Part shown: one piece after another, positions 8,192 to 16,407 of the stretch
Layout: every line of letters starts with the position of its first letter
How positions within the stretch are numbered: position 1 is the stretch's first letter
NCBI RefSeq assembly: GCF_001613385.1
Contig: NZ_BDCG01000013.1
Location: 326,071-390,070, forward strand
From: Nocardia flavorosea NBRC 108225
GTDB taxonomy: Bacteria; Actinomycetota; Actinomycetes; Mycobacteriales; Mycobacteriaceae
Length of the DNA stretch: 64,000 nt
Direction of reading: 5' to 3'
Notes under the pieces: generated by a model
What the model was told of the DNA's origin: nothing
Database searches by the model: none
Seen by the model: only the letters and a program-made list of their open reading frames with translations
Position numbers and translations under genes: made by a program

Positions 8192-8321
8192 GAGCCTTCC
8201 TCATTTCACCGCCTGGATTAACAACCTGGAATCGGTTGCAGCATCAGTCTAGTGATGATTCACTTACATGTACAGGGGTGCCGGCAGTGAAGCCCCGCGA
8301 CAACGCGAAGGGATCGACGAT
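8192..8321. promoter_or_regulatory. Divergent promoter region of the beta-oxidation operon and SMP-30 gene, with palindromes
   Basis: This 130-bp region lies between divergent starts. It holds an inverted repeat AGTGA-TGAT-TCACT at 8251-8264, immediately followed by the 8-bp palindrome TACATGTA at 8265-8272. It is more AT-rich than its surroundings. The location fits an operator for the tandem TetR regulator encoded at the end of the operon. No convincing -35/-10 pair could be fixed. The operator role is an inference. Confidence 0.45.
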
Positions 8322-9185
8322 ATGACCGCCAGAACAGCCACCGTGGTCCGTGATGGTTTCCAGTACCTCGAGGGAGCGCGCTGGTATGCCGACCGACTCT
8401 GGTTCTCCGATATCCCCCTGGGCACGGTGCACACCATGAATGCCGACGGCGAAGTGGCCGTCGCGGCGACTGTCGATGCGAAACCGTCGGGCCTCGGCTT
8501 CACCCCGGACGGTGTTCCACTGGTGGTGACCCAGGCCGACAACAAGTTGCGCAAGATCACCGCGGACGGCGGCACCGACGTAGTCGCAGACCTCGCAGGT
8601 GTGGCCACCGGCGCCAACGATATGTGGGTCGATTCCCAGGGCCGCGCCTATATCACCCAGATCGGTTACGACCTGTTCAACGGCGCCGACGCGCAGCCTT
8701 CGACGATGGTCGTCGTCGAACCGGACGGCACCGTCCACACTGCGGGCCAGGGGCTGATCTGCCCGAACGGGGTGAGCCTGAGCCCGGACGGAAAAACGCT
8801 CTATGTCGCCGAAACGTTCACCTTCCGGCTCACCACGTTCGACGTGGCCGCCGACGGCAGCCTGTCGAATCAGCAGATCTTCAAACAGTTCGACAAACTC
8901 GAAACCGATGCCCTCGACGGCCTGTGCGTGGACGCTGCGGGTGCCATCTGGGTGACCTGCCCGTTCAGCAGCGAAGTCCGGCGCATCACCCCCGACGGGA
9001 CCGTCACCGATATCGTCTCGACCGCGACGGCCGGCCATTTCGTAGTGTCCTGCGCCCTCGGTGGACCGGACGGGTGCACCCTTTATCTCTGCTCCGCCGA
9101 TACGGATCTGGAACGGATGTCGAACAATTTCGAAGGAACCGCGCGAATCGAATCGGTCACGGTGGACGTGCCGCGGATGAGCTGA
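8322..9185 (+). CDS. SMP-30/gluconolactonase-family beta-propeller hydrolase
   Basis: This 287-residue protein has repeating blades, with DG-rich turns such as SGLGFTPDG, GANDMWVDSQGRAYIT, LICPNGVSLSPDGKTLYVAET and LDGLCVDAAGAIWVTCPF. These match the metal-dependent SMP-30/gluconolactonase/LRE family, and the conserved Glu near the start (YLEGARWYADRLWFSDI) and the N in GANDMW and CPNGVS are the expected metal ligands. Family members open lactone rings. The start at 8322 is preferred over 8268 because GAAGGGA lies at a good distance. It is transcribed divergently from the beta-oxidation operon and may open a lactone intermediate of the same pathway; that link is contextual. Confidence 0.82.
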   Translation: MTARTATVVRDGFQYLEGARWYADRLWFSDIPLGTVHTMNADGEVAVAATVDAKPSGLGFTPDGVPLVVTQADNKLRKITADGGTDVVADLAGVATGANDMWVDSQGRAYITQIGYDLFNGADAQPSTMVVVEPDGTVHTAGQGLICPNGVSLSPDGKTLYVAETFTFRLTTFDVAADGSLSNQQIFKQFDKLETDALDGLCVDAAGAIWVTCPFSSEVRRITPDGTVTDIVSTATAGHFVVSCALGGPDGCTLYLCSADTDLERMSNNFEGTARIESVTVDVPRMS

Positions 9186-9192
9186 AACGGAA

Positions 9193-9233
9193 CCGCGTCT
9201 GCCCCGGCCGCCCGACAGCCGGGGCAGACGCGG
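9193..9233. terminator. Strong hairpin, bidirectional terminator
   Basis: A perfect 16-bp stem (9193-9208 with 9218-9233, arm CCGCGTCTGCCCCGGC) closes a 9-nt loop. It lies just after the SMP-30 stop and between convergent genes, so it can serve both the SMP-30 gene and the P450 gene on the opposite strand. There is no U-tract, as is common in actinobacteria. Confidence 0.75.
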
Positions 9234-9352
9234 CGGGCCGTGGGAAGCCGGAAACCGCGGCCCTCATACGGTATTCCGCCGACCGTGCCGCCCCTGGCGA
9301 GCACACGAAGCAATGCTCGATGCCGGCGAATCAGCGAAATACGCACAGATTT

Positions 9353-10609
9353 TCAGGGCAGCCGTAACGGTGGCGACGGCGGGAAGCGCACGGGCAGGCG
9401 GGTGAGCGCGCGATGAAAGGGGCCGGGACGCCAGGTCAACTCGTCCGCGGGTACGGCCAGCTCTATTTCCGGCAGAGCATCCAGCAACTGGTCGATGGCG
9501 TCCTGCACCACCAGATACGCCACCGATCGAGCGGGGCAGGCATGTACGCCGATACTCCACGACAGATGCGAACTGTTGTCGACCCGGTCTGCGCCGGAGA
9601 TCGCCGGGTCATTGTTGCACCCGGCCATACTGATCACCACCGGTTGATGCGCCGGCAACCAGATATCGTCGATCAGAACCGGATGCCGCGGGTAGGAGAG
9701 GCAATAGTTCGACAGTGGCGGGTCGGTGAACAGCACCTCGTCCAGCGCGGCACGGGTCGACTGACTGCCACCGAGCACATTCCCGGCGAATCGGTCGTCG
9801 GTGAGGATGAGCCGCATGGTGTTGACGATCAGATTCTGCTGCGGTTCGATACCCGACCCGTACAGGCTGACCAGCTGCGGAATCATCTCGTCGTCGTCGA
9901 GCGCGGCCGAATGCTCCATCAACCGGGTAGTGATATCGTTCCCGGGCTCATTGCGCCTGAGCGTCACCAGATCCAGCAAAGCCTGGCCGAGCATCGCGTT
10001 CGCCTGGTCCGCGTCGTCGCCTTCGAAGATCTTGGCCATACTCTCCGCAACCCGGCTCCCGATCTCGGGCGGGCAACCGAAGAGCACATTCACCACGGCA
10101 AAGGCCAGCGGGAAAGCGTACTGCTGGATAAGATCGGCGGTTCCGTCCGCACAGAACGTGTTCACCTGTGCGATGGCGAGCCGCTCCACGGTGGCACGTA
10201 GCGCGAACATATCCACCCCGGCAACCGCAGCGACTGTCGCCTGCCGGTAGCGCATATGTTCGAGCCCCGCGCTGCGGATCGCACACGGACGCCATTCCAG
10301 CATCGGCAGTATCGGGCAGTCGGGTGCGACAGTGCGTTGCCATATCCGCGGGTCCGCCGGAAAACGTTCGGGATCGTTGAGGATGCGGCGCGCAGCGTCG
10401 TAGCCGACGACCAGCGTGGCCGGCACACCCGGAGCGAGATCCACCGGCACCAACGCACCGTGAGCCCGGCGCATCTCACGATAGGCACGGTGCGGGTCGG
10501 CGGCGAATTCCTCGGTGTAGAGAGGGATACGGATACTGTCCGGATCGTATGGAGAACTCGATACGGCCGGGGTGACCTCGGCGGTATGAGGGTGCGGCTT
10601 GCTCGGCAA
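9353..10609 (-). CDS. Orphan cytochrome P450, CYP157-like, lacking ExxR
   Basis: This 418-residue P450-fold protein has unusual motifs. The heme-ligand region reads WSIGVHACPARS (Cys358), where the usual FGxGxHxCxG has Trp, Ser and Ala substitutions. The K-helix ExxR is replaced by EVLF (residues 291-294) followed by TDPP. The I-helix reads YGSGIEPQ with no acid-Thr pair. Loss of ExxR with a kept Cys is known for Streptomyces CYP157 enzymes, and this protein shares that layout with the conservon P450 at 35662-36945. No redox partner or conservon gene is adjacent. Whether it is catalytic or a sensor cannot be told from sequence. Confidence 0.8.
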   Translation of the reverse strand: MPSKPHPHTAEVTPAVSSSPYDPDSIRIPLYTEEFAADPHRAYREMRRAHGALVPVDLAPGVPATLVVGYDAARRILNDPERFPADPRIWQRTVAPDCPILPMLEWRPCAIRSAGLEHMRYRQATVAAVAGVDMFALRATVERLAIAQVNTFCADGTADLIQQYAFPLAFAVVNVLFGCPPEIGSRVAESMAKIFEGDDADQANAMLGQALLDLVTLRRNEPGNDITTRLMEHSAALDDDEMIPQLVSLYGSGIEPQQNLIVNTMRLILTDDRFAGNVLGGSQSTRAALDEVLFTDPPLSNYCLSYPRHPVLIDDIWLPAHQPVVISMAGCNNDPAISGADRVDNSSHLSWSIGVHACPARSVAYLVVQDAIDQLLDALPEIELAVPADELTWRPGPFHRALTRLPVRFPPSPPLRLP

Positions 10610-11104
10610 AGGTTACAGCTCCGGTCGAGGTGATCGGTCGATGGTGCGCGTCCTGTGGCAGGTACTCGGCTGCGCACCCCCTTCGACGGGCCGGTAGCGA
10701 TGCGCGCGCCCGGGCGCCGGGGCAGCGACAGCTGCCTGCCGACGGATCCCAACCCTAACCGGTCGATGCGACACAAGCGAACGGATCATTCACATAGGAG
10801 ATGTAATGTGCTGTAACTCAATGTACTTCGGTATATCATTGCCCGAGAACCAAAACACATCGCGCCCGCCGCGAAAACCTCGATCAGCTGACCGCTCGCT
10901 CGCAGCGAGTCCCCGCGCTCCCGGCGCCGTTCGACCAGCGTGGCAGGCACTGTGGCTGCTGCACCGAGGGGCACGCGCCGCCGGTGGGTGCCCCTCGGAG
11001 CGGTCGCCGTGCTGCCCGGCCCGCTTCCCGGCCCCAGGCCGCGCCACGGTCGAGGACCGATGGTCCCACTGATTTCCATCGCGCCCAGGACCGGCGCGCC
11101 GGGC
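10610..11104. other. Intergenic region with an AT-rich island
   Basis: No convincing gene lies in this 495-bp stretch. The segment 10786-10862 is markedly AT-richer than its surroundings and contains AGGAG at a good distance from an ATG at 10806. The reading frame from there starts MCCNSMYFGISLPENQNT and then turns into low-complexity Arg/Pro/Ala sequence ending at 11072, which looks like shadow coding. The remainder shows nothing recognisable up to the riboswitch. Confidence 0.4.
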
Positions 11105-11250
11105 CGGTTTCCCAGGTGAACTACGCTGCGAATGCCTTGCCGAACCCGGCCGGGTACCGCGGCGTCACGGTGAAGCCGGTGTGAATCCGGCACTGTCCCG
11201 CAACTGTGAGCTCGGCGTCTGTGCCGGGTGAGTCAGGTCGGCCGGCGCCG
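11105..11250 (+). promoter_or_regulatory. Cobalamin (B12) riboswitch
   Basis: The conserved core GAAGCCGGTGTGAATCCGGC at 11172-11191, continuing CACTGTCCCGCAACTGTGA, is the classic cobalamin aptamer signature. The B12-box-like GAGTCAGGTCGGCCG follows at about 11230. The outer limits are approximate. It sits about 40 bp ahead of the corrinoid ABC importer genes, so adenosylcobalamin binding should repress import. It explains the otherwise gene-free leader. Confidence 0.88.
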
Positions 11251-11291
11251 CGGGTGGCGTACTTGTCCTCGGACGAAGGGCGGGACGGAGG

Positions 11292-12227
11292 ATGGTCGTG
11301 CCACTCACTTCTCATCGGCAGCTCAGCGGTCGCCGGGGCGGCGCCTGCCGCCGGCTGATCGCGGCCGGGTTCGGTGCACTGATGCTGCTGACCGCGGCCT
11401 GCGGCAGCTCCGATCCGGCATCGCCCACCGGTGGGACCGGCGCGGAGGGACAACCCCGGGCGATCGTCTCGCTGAGCCCCACCGCCACCGAAATGCTGTT
11501 CGCGATCGGCGCGGGAGAGCAAGTGGTCGCGGTCGACGATCGTTCCGATCACCCGGCCGAGGCTCCCCGCACCGATCTGTCCGGCTACACCCCGAACGTC
11601 GAGGCCGTCCTCGGCTACGACCCCGAGCTCGTGGTCGCGAACGCCGATACCGGCGACCTGGTCGCCGGACTCCGGCGTGCGGGTGTCGAAACGCTGATCC
11701 TGCCCGCCGCACGCACCCTCGACGACACCTACACCCAGATCGAACAGCTCGGCGCCGCCACCGGGCATATCGGCGACGCGGCCGAACTCGTCGCCGATAT
11801 GCGCACCGATATCGACCAGATCGTCGCCACGGTGCCGGCTCGCGCTGCTCCGCTGCGCTACTACCACGAGCTGGACGACACCTACTACACCGTCACCGAC
11901 GACACCTACCTCGGTGAGATCTACGCCATGCTCGGCCTGCGTTCCATCGCCACCGGCGGCGACGGCTATCCGCAGCTGTCGCCGGAGTACATCCTCGAAC
12001 GGAACCCCGACGTGATCTTCCTGGCCGACGGACAGTGCTGCGGCGTCACCGCCGAGACCGTCGCGCGACGCGCGGGCTGGGGCGAACTCGCCGCCGTCCG
12101 CGACGGTCATGTGCACGTCCTGGACGAGGACATCGCGAGCCGGTGGGGGCCGCGCGTGGTGGAGCTGGTGCGCGAGATCGCCACGATCGCGGCGGCCGGC
12201 ACTCCGGCCGGGCGCCCGACCTCTTGA
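11292..12227 (+). CDS. btuF: Corrinoid ABC transporter substrate-binding lipoprotein (BtuF-like)
   Basis: This is a 311-residue lipoprotein. A basic N-terminus and hydrophobic segment end in the lipobox LLTAAC (Cys about residue 37), followed by a Ser/Pro/Gly linker. The mature part has the helical-backbone metal-receptor pattern: RAIVSLSPTATEMLFAIGAGEQVVAVD, YTPNVEAVLGYDPELVVA and a C-terminal SRWGPRVVELVREIA. These proteins bind cobalamin or heme/siderophores outside the membrane and pass them to the permease. The riboswitch and the downstream CobU domain favour cobalamin or cobinamide. Its stop overlaps the permease TTG start. Confidence 0.87.
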   Translation: MVVPLTSHRQLSGRRGGACRRLIAAGFGALMLLTAACGSSDPASPTGGTGAEGQPRAIVSLSPTATEMLFAIGAGEQVVAVDDRSDHPAEAPRTDLSGYTPNVEAVLGYDPELVVANADTGDLVAGLRRAGVETLILPAARTLDDTYTQIEQLGAATGHIGDAAELVADMRTDIDQIVATVPARAAPLRYYHELDDTYYTVTDDTYLGEIYAMLGLRSIATGGDGYPQLSPEYILERNPDVIFLADGQCCGVTAETVARRAGWGELAAVRDGHVHVLDEDIASRWGPRVVELVREIATIAAAGTPAGRPTS

Positions 12228-13252
12228 TCGCCGTCTCGCGGCGGCACGCGCTGGTGGTGACCGGCGCGCTGCTCGCGCTGCTGGTCGCGGTTTCGGTGAG
12301 CATTCTCGTCGGCCCGTCGGGGCTCACCGCACACGGCGTGCTGCTCGATATGGCCGATCGGCTGCCGTTCGTGGACGTCGAATCCGGTCTGTCGCGGCGG
12401 CAGCAGGCGATCCTCTGGGACATCCGGATGCCGCGCACCGTCCTCGGTGTCCTCGTCGGCGCGATGCTCGCCATCGCCGGAGCCGCCTACCAGGGCGTTT
12501 TCCGCAATCCACTCGCCGACCCCTACCTGCTCGGCGTTTCCAGCGGCGCCGGGCTCGGGGCCACGCTGGCCCTCGTCGTCGGCGGCGCGGCCGGATTCGC
12601 CGGCGTTCCGGCCGCCGCCTTCGCCGGTGGCCTGCTCGCCGTCGCCGCGACCTATACCCTGGGCCGGACGATCGGCGGAGTCCGGTCGGAAGTGGTGGTC
12701 ATCCTGGCCGGGGTCGCGGTAGCGGCCTTCGCCAATGCCGTGCAGACCTTCTTCATGCAGCTCGACGACGACACCCTGCGCCAGGTCTATTCCTGGATGC
12801 TCGGACGGCTGACCACCGATGGCTGGTCCGAAGTGCTCGTCGTACTGCCCTATGTGGTCGTGAGCGTGGCGGTTATCGCACTGCACCGGCGCACCCTCGA
12901 TGTGATGGCGGTCGGCGATATCGAGGCGGCGAGCCTGGGCATCGCTCCGGCGCGGGCGCGCCTGGTGCTGGTCTGCGTCGCCACGCTCGGCACTGCCGCC
13001 GTCGTCTCGGCGAGCGGGTTGATCGGCTTCGTCGGCATCGTGGTGCCCCATGCCGTGCGGCTGCTCGCCGGGCCCGGGCACCGCCTGCTGCTGCCGCTGT
13101 CGCTGGTCACGGGTGCGGCATTCCTGGTGTTCGCCGATGTACTCGCCCGCACCGTCATGTCCCCCGCCGAACTGCCGATCGGTGTGGTGACGGCCGCTGT
13201 CGGCGCGCCGTTCTTCCTGTTCGTGCTGCGACGAAGCCGGAGGGTGTCGTGA
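12224..13252 (+). CDS. btuC: Corrinoid ABC transporter permease (BtuC/FecCD family)
   Basis: This 342-residue multi-pass membrane protein belongs to the FecCD/BtuC family. Hydrophobic segments are spread throughout; family motifs include LWDIRMPRTVLGVLVGAMLAIAGAAYQGVFRNPLADPYLLGVSSGAGLGA and GLIGFVGIVVPHAVRLLAGPGHRLLLP near the C-terminus. The likely start is TTG at 12224, whose last bases form the upstream stop (TTGA overlap). Upstream in-frame sequence lies inside btuF. The GTGA overlap at the end couples it to the ATPase. It forms the channel of the importer. Confidence 0.87.
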   Translation: MIAVSRRHALVVTGALLALLVAVSVSILVGPSGLTAHGVLLDMADRLPFVDVESGLSRRQQAILWDIRMPRTVLGVLVGAMLAIAGAAYQGVFRNPLADPYLLGVSSGAGLGATLALVVGGAAGFAGVPAAAFAGGLLAVAATYTLGRTIGGVRSEVVVILAGVAVAAFANAVQTFFMQLDDDTLRQVYSWMLGRLTTDGWSEVLVVLPYVVVSVAVIALHRRTLDVMAVGDIEAASLGIAPARARLVLVCVATLGTAAVVSASGLIGFVGIVVPHAVRLLAGPGHRLLLPLSLVTGAAFLVFADVLARTVMSPAELPIGVVTAAVGAPFFLFVLRRSRRVS

Positions 13253-14169
13253 CCGGGGATCACCCGCCCGCCGTGGCTTGCGCAGGCGTCGGCGCCGAAC
13301 GCGGCGGCATCGAGGTGCTGCACGAGGTGGACCTGTCGATCGCCGCGGGCGCGTGGGTGTCGCTGGTCGGCCCCAACGGCTCCGGCAAGACCACACTGCT
13401 GCACGCCCTCGCCGGACTGGTGCCGGCCACCGGCGAGATCCGGGTGGCGGACGTGAGCCCGGGCCGGTCGTCGCGCCGCGCGACGGCCCGCGCGGTCGCG
13501 TTGATGCCCCAACGCCCCGTGGTCCCCGAAGGCGTCACGGTGCGCGAACTCATCCACCTCGGCCGCACCCCGCATATCGCCCGGTTCGGCAGCGCGACCC
13601 GGCACGACCGGGAGATCGTGGACCGGGTTGTGGCGCGCCTCGAACTCGAAGAGTTCACGGCGCGATCGGCCACCCACTTGTCCGGAGGCGAATTGCAGCG
13701 CGTCGTGCTGGCCCGCGCGCTCGCCCAGCAGCCCCAGGTCCTGCTGCTCGACGAACCCACCAGCGCGCTCGATATCGGGCACCAACAGCAGGTGCTCGAC
13801 CTCGTCGACTCGCTGCGCCGGGAGGAAGGGCTGACCGTTGTCGCCGCCATGCACGATCTCACCTCCGCCGCCCACTACGGCGAACGCCTGATCCTGCTGA
13901 ACCACGGTCGTATCGTCGCCGACGGCCCGCCCGCCGAGGTACTGACCGCCCAGCGCATCGCCGAGGTCTACGGCGCACGCGTCGAAGTGCTCGACCGCCG
14001 CGACGGCCGCGCGGTCCTGCCCCTGCGCGACGCGAACTTTTCCACCGGGAAACCGTTCGGGCCGTCCGCGCGGGAAAACACTCGATCCGGTGCGTCGTGG
14101 TCGGGTCGACCTCCGTCCGGTGAGTCGCTGCCGGACGGAACCCTGCCCGAGGAAACGGAGTCACCCTGA
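13249..14169 (+). CDS. btuD: Corrinoid ABC transporter ATPase (BtuD-like)
   Basis: This 306-residue ABC ATPase starts at a GTG overlapping the permease stop. Walker A is GPNGSGKTT (residues 41-49), the Q-loop is ALMPQRP, the signature is LSGGELQRVVLARAL, Walker B is VLLLDEPTSALD, and the H-loop is AAMHDLTSA. About 50 residues of Ser/Gly/Pro-rich tail after RDGRAVLPLRDA are not part of the ABC fold and have no recognised motif. It powers corrinoid import with the two preceding genes. Its stop and the next start overlap (TGATG). Confidence 0.9.
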   Translation: MTGDHPPAVACAGVGAERGGIEVLHEVDLSIAAGAWVSLVGPNGSGKTTLLHALAGLVPATGEIRVADVSPGRSSRRATARAVALMPQRPVVPEGVTVRELIHLGRTPHIARFGSATRHDREIVDRVVARLELEEFTARSATHLSGGELQRVVLARALAQQPQVLLLDEPTSALDIGHQQQVLDLVDSLRREEGLTVVAAMHDLTSAAHYGERLILLNHGRIVADGPPAEVLTAQRIAEVYGARVEVLDRRDGRAVLPLRDANFSTGKPFGPSARENTRSGASWSGRPPSGESLPDGTLPEETESP

Positions 14170-15509
14170 TGGAAATCGTCCTGCTCGGCACCGGCGCGGC
14201 CGACGGCTGGCCGTCCCCCTTCTGCCGCTGCGAATCCTGCCGCGACGCCGCCGCGCGCGGACAGATCCGCGGTCAGACCGCCGCTCTCGTCGACGACGTT
14301 CTACTGCTCGACTGCGGCCCCGAAGCCCCGCGCGCTGCTGTGCGCCTCGGCCGCACCCTCGCCGGGGTCCGCCATATCCTGCTCACCCACGCCCACCCCG
14401 ACCATCTCGGACCGCAAGCCCTGCTGTTCCGATCCTGGGTCGACACCGGCCACGAACTCGAGGTGATCGGCCCCACCGCCGCACTCGACGCGTGCCGCCC
14501 GTGGGTCGGCCCGGACGACCCGGTGCGATTCCGCCCGGTGCAAGCCGGGGACCGCCTGTTCGCCGGCGCCTACGAGATCACTGTCCTGCCCGCCCGGCAC
14601 CGGGTCTTCCACGACGGCGACACCGTCCTCTATGACCTCACCGCCCCCGGCGGTGCACGCCTGCTGTGGGCGTGCGATACCGGGCCTTGGCCGGCATCGT
14701 GGTTCGACGCGGTCCGTGACGCCGCCTACGACGCGGTGTTTCTGGAGGAGACTTTCGGCGACCGCTCCGAACTTTCCGGCCACCACCTCGGCCTCCCCGA
14801 ATTCGCCGATCTGCTCATCGGACTGCGCGACGCCGCGGCCGTCACCGCCGCGACCGATGTGGTCGCCGTGCATCTGGGCCACCACAATCCACCGATCGAC
14901 GAACTGGAGCGACGATTGCGAACCCACGGCGCCCGGCCGGGCCGCGACGGCGAAGTACTGTACGCGGGCGAACCACCCCGCCCGGCCGCCCACCGTACCC
15001 TCGTCCTCGGCGGTGTGCGCTCCGGCAAGTCCCAGCACGCCGAAGACCTGCTCGCCGCACACCCGGCCGTCACCTACGTCGCCACCGGCGGCACCCGCGA
15101 CGGCGATGCCGAATGGGACCGGCGCGTCACCCTGCACCGCGAACGCCGCCCCGCCTCCTGGACCACCCTGGAAACCGACGATGTCGCCACGGCACTCACC
15201 ACCTCGACCCAGCCCCTACTCGTCGACTGCCTCGGCACCTGGCTGACCGCGCGCCTCGACGCCCACAAGATCTGGGACGGAGCCGATCTCGCGCCCGTTC
15301 ACGCCGATATCGAGGACCTCGTCACCGCCTGGCAGGCCTGCGAGGTTCCGGTGGTCGCGGTGAGCAACGAAGTAGGCAGCGGCGTCGTGCCGGCCTCTGC
15401 CTCGGGACGATTGTTCCGAGACCTCTTGGGCACGGTCAACTCTCGCATAGCCGCCGCGTCGGAGTCGGCCGTCCTGGTCGTCGCGGGAATCCCGATGCGG
15501 TTACGCTGA
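14169..15509 (+). CDS. cobU: Fusion of PhnP-like metallo-beta-lactamase and CobU/CobP cobinamide kinase-guanylyltransferase
   Basis: This 446-residue two-domain protein has an N-terminal metallo-beta-lactamase fold at about 1-265: GTGAADGWPSPFCRCESC with a CxCxxC cluster at 19-24 as in PhnP-type phosphodiesterases, THAHPDHLGPQ at 73-83, a later WACDTG and LGHHNPP. The C-terminal CobU part starts at about 277, with P-loop GGVRSGKS (281-288), the guanylylation-site region RRVTLHRERRP (His323) and VSNEVGSGVVP. CobU phosphorylates adenosylcobinamide and makes adenosylcobinamide-GDP, a salvage step. Being last in a riboswitch-controlled importer operon, it links uptake of corrinoid precursor to assembly. 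The role of the MBL domain is not known. Confidence 0.88.
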   Translation: MEIVLLGTGAADGWPSPFCRCESCRDAAARGQIRGQTAALVDDVLLLDCGPEAPRAAVRLGRTLAGVRHILLTHAHPDHLGPQALLFRSWVDTGHELEVIGPTAALDACRPWVGPDDPVRFRPVQAGDRLFAGAYEITVLPARHRVFHDGDTVLYDLTAPGGARLLWACDTGPWPASWFDAVRDAAYDAVFLEETFGDRSELSGHHLGLPEFADLLIGLRDAAAVTAATDVVAVHLGHHNPPIDELERRLRTHGARPGRDGEVLYAGEPPRPAAHRTLVLGGVRSGKSQHAEDLLAAHPAVTYVATGGTRDGDAEWDRRVTLHRERRPASWTTLETDDVATALTTSTQPLLVDCLGTWLTARLDAHKIWDGADLAPVHADIEDLVTAWQACEVPVVAVSNEVGSGVVPASASGRLFRDLLGTVNSRIAAASESAVLVVAGIPMRLR

Positions 15510-15526
15510 CCGGACAACCGGCACGA

Positions 15527-16120
15527 TCAGGCCAGGTATCCCCCCATCCGAGGCACCGCCTCCACCGGGTGCTGGGCGTTGATCGAGTCCGCCACCTCAC
15601 GTAGCCGCCACCCGTGCTCGCCGCGAACCAGCACCGCCAGGACGAAACCGCTGGTGGTGTACGGGCTCAGGTCGTGCCGCAGCAGTTCGACCCCGTTGCG
15701 GGCATCCACCAACCGGCAGAACGGATTATCGACTTCGGCGAGGGTCTGGCCCGTGTAACAGGTGACCAGCAGGATGATCCGGTCGACTACGGCAGGAACG
15801 CGGGTGATATCGATCGAGATGACCTCGTTGTCGCCCTTGCCGTCACCGGTGACGCTGTCACCCAAATGCCGCACGGAGCCGTCCCGGGACGACAGCTGCT
15901 CGTGATAGACCGCATCGACCAGTTGCTGCCCACCGAAGAGCAGCGCCGTCGCGTTCAGATCGATCTCCCGATGCCGGAAGACTCTGCGCCGCGCCGGATC
16001 CCAGCCGAGTCCCATCATCAGGAAGTCGATCCGCTCACTGCTGTCGGTAATCAATGGCAGAAAATCCACCGCGTCCCCGTTCCGTTCCTGCAATCGCGCG
16101 CGGGGGCGCCGACCGCACAA
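15527..16120 (-). CDS. TerD-like stress protein
   Basis: This protein has up to 197 residues. The body from LMMGLGWDPARRR through EIDLNATALLFGG, VTGDGKGDNEVISIDITRVPAVVDRIILLVT and FCRLVDARNGVELLRHDLS matches TerD/TerE calcium-binding stress proteins, with acidic residues at the usual GDGKGDNE loop. The canonical start MGVSLSKGGN is absent, so the N-terminus is atypical. A GTG at 16069 (giving VDFLPLITDSSERIDFLMM) is an alternative start. It is convergent with the CobU fusion, 17 bp away. TerD-family proteins are linked to tellurite, oxidative and envelope stress; the specific role here is unknown. Confidence 0.72.
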   Translation of the reverse strand: MCGRRPRARLQERNGDAVDFLPLITDSSERIDFLMMGLGWDPARRRVFRHREIDLNATALLFGGQQLVDAVYHEQLSSRDGSVRHLGDSVTGDGKGDNEVISIDITRVPAVVDRIILLVTCYTGQTLAEVDNPFCRLVDARNGVELLRHDLSPYTTSGFVLAVLVRGEHGWRLREVADSINAQHPVEAVPRMGGYLA

Positions 16121-16407
16121 GATTCACTCGAAATCACTACTCTATGCGCGCTGTCGAGCGGTGCGATATCGGCTAGGCCCCGACAAGCGTTGTAGCGCAG
16201 GGATCGCGGGGTTCGCGTCGAACCACGGCAGTGCGGTGAGGGCACGGTGGGCGGCGACAGCCTCCGGGGCCCCAGACGCAGGACCATCGCGCCGGGCCGC
16301 TGCGCGAAAGCGAACGAAAAGTCACGAGCGCCCGGGGCGGCGCCGATGTCCGCGCCCGGGAGCACCTGTCCGCACAGTGGGCGATATGCCGCTTGGTCCC
16401 CTTATCC

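Noticed and set aside
12107..13396. A 429-codon minus-strand frame opposite btuC
   Set aside because: Translation is His/Gln/Arg-rich with no fold; the plus strand encodes a clear FecCD permease with overlapping neighbours.
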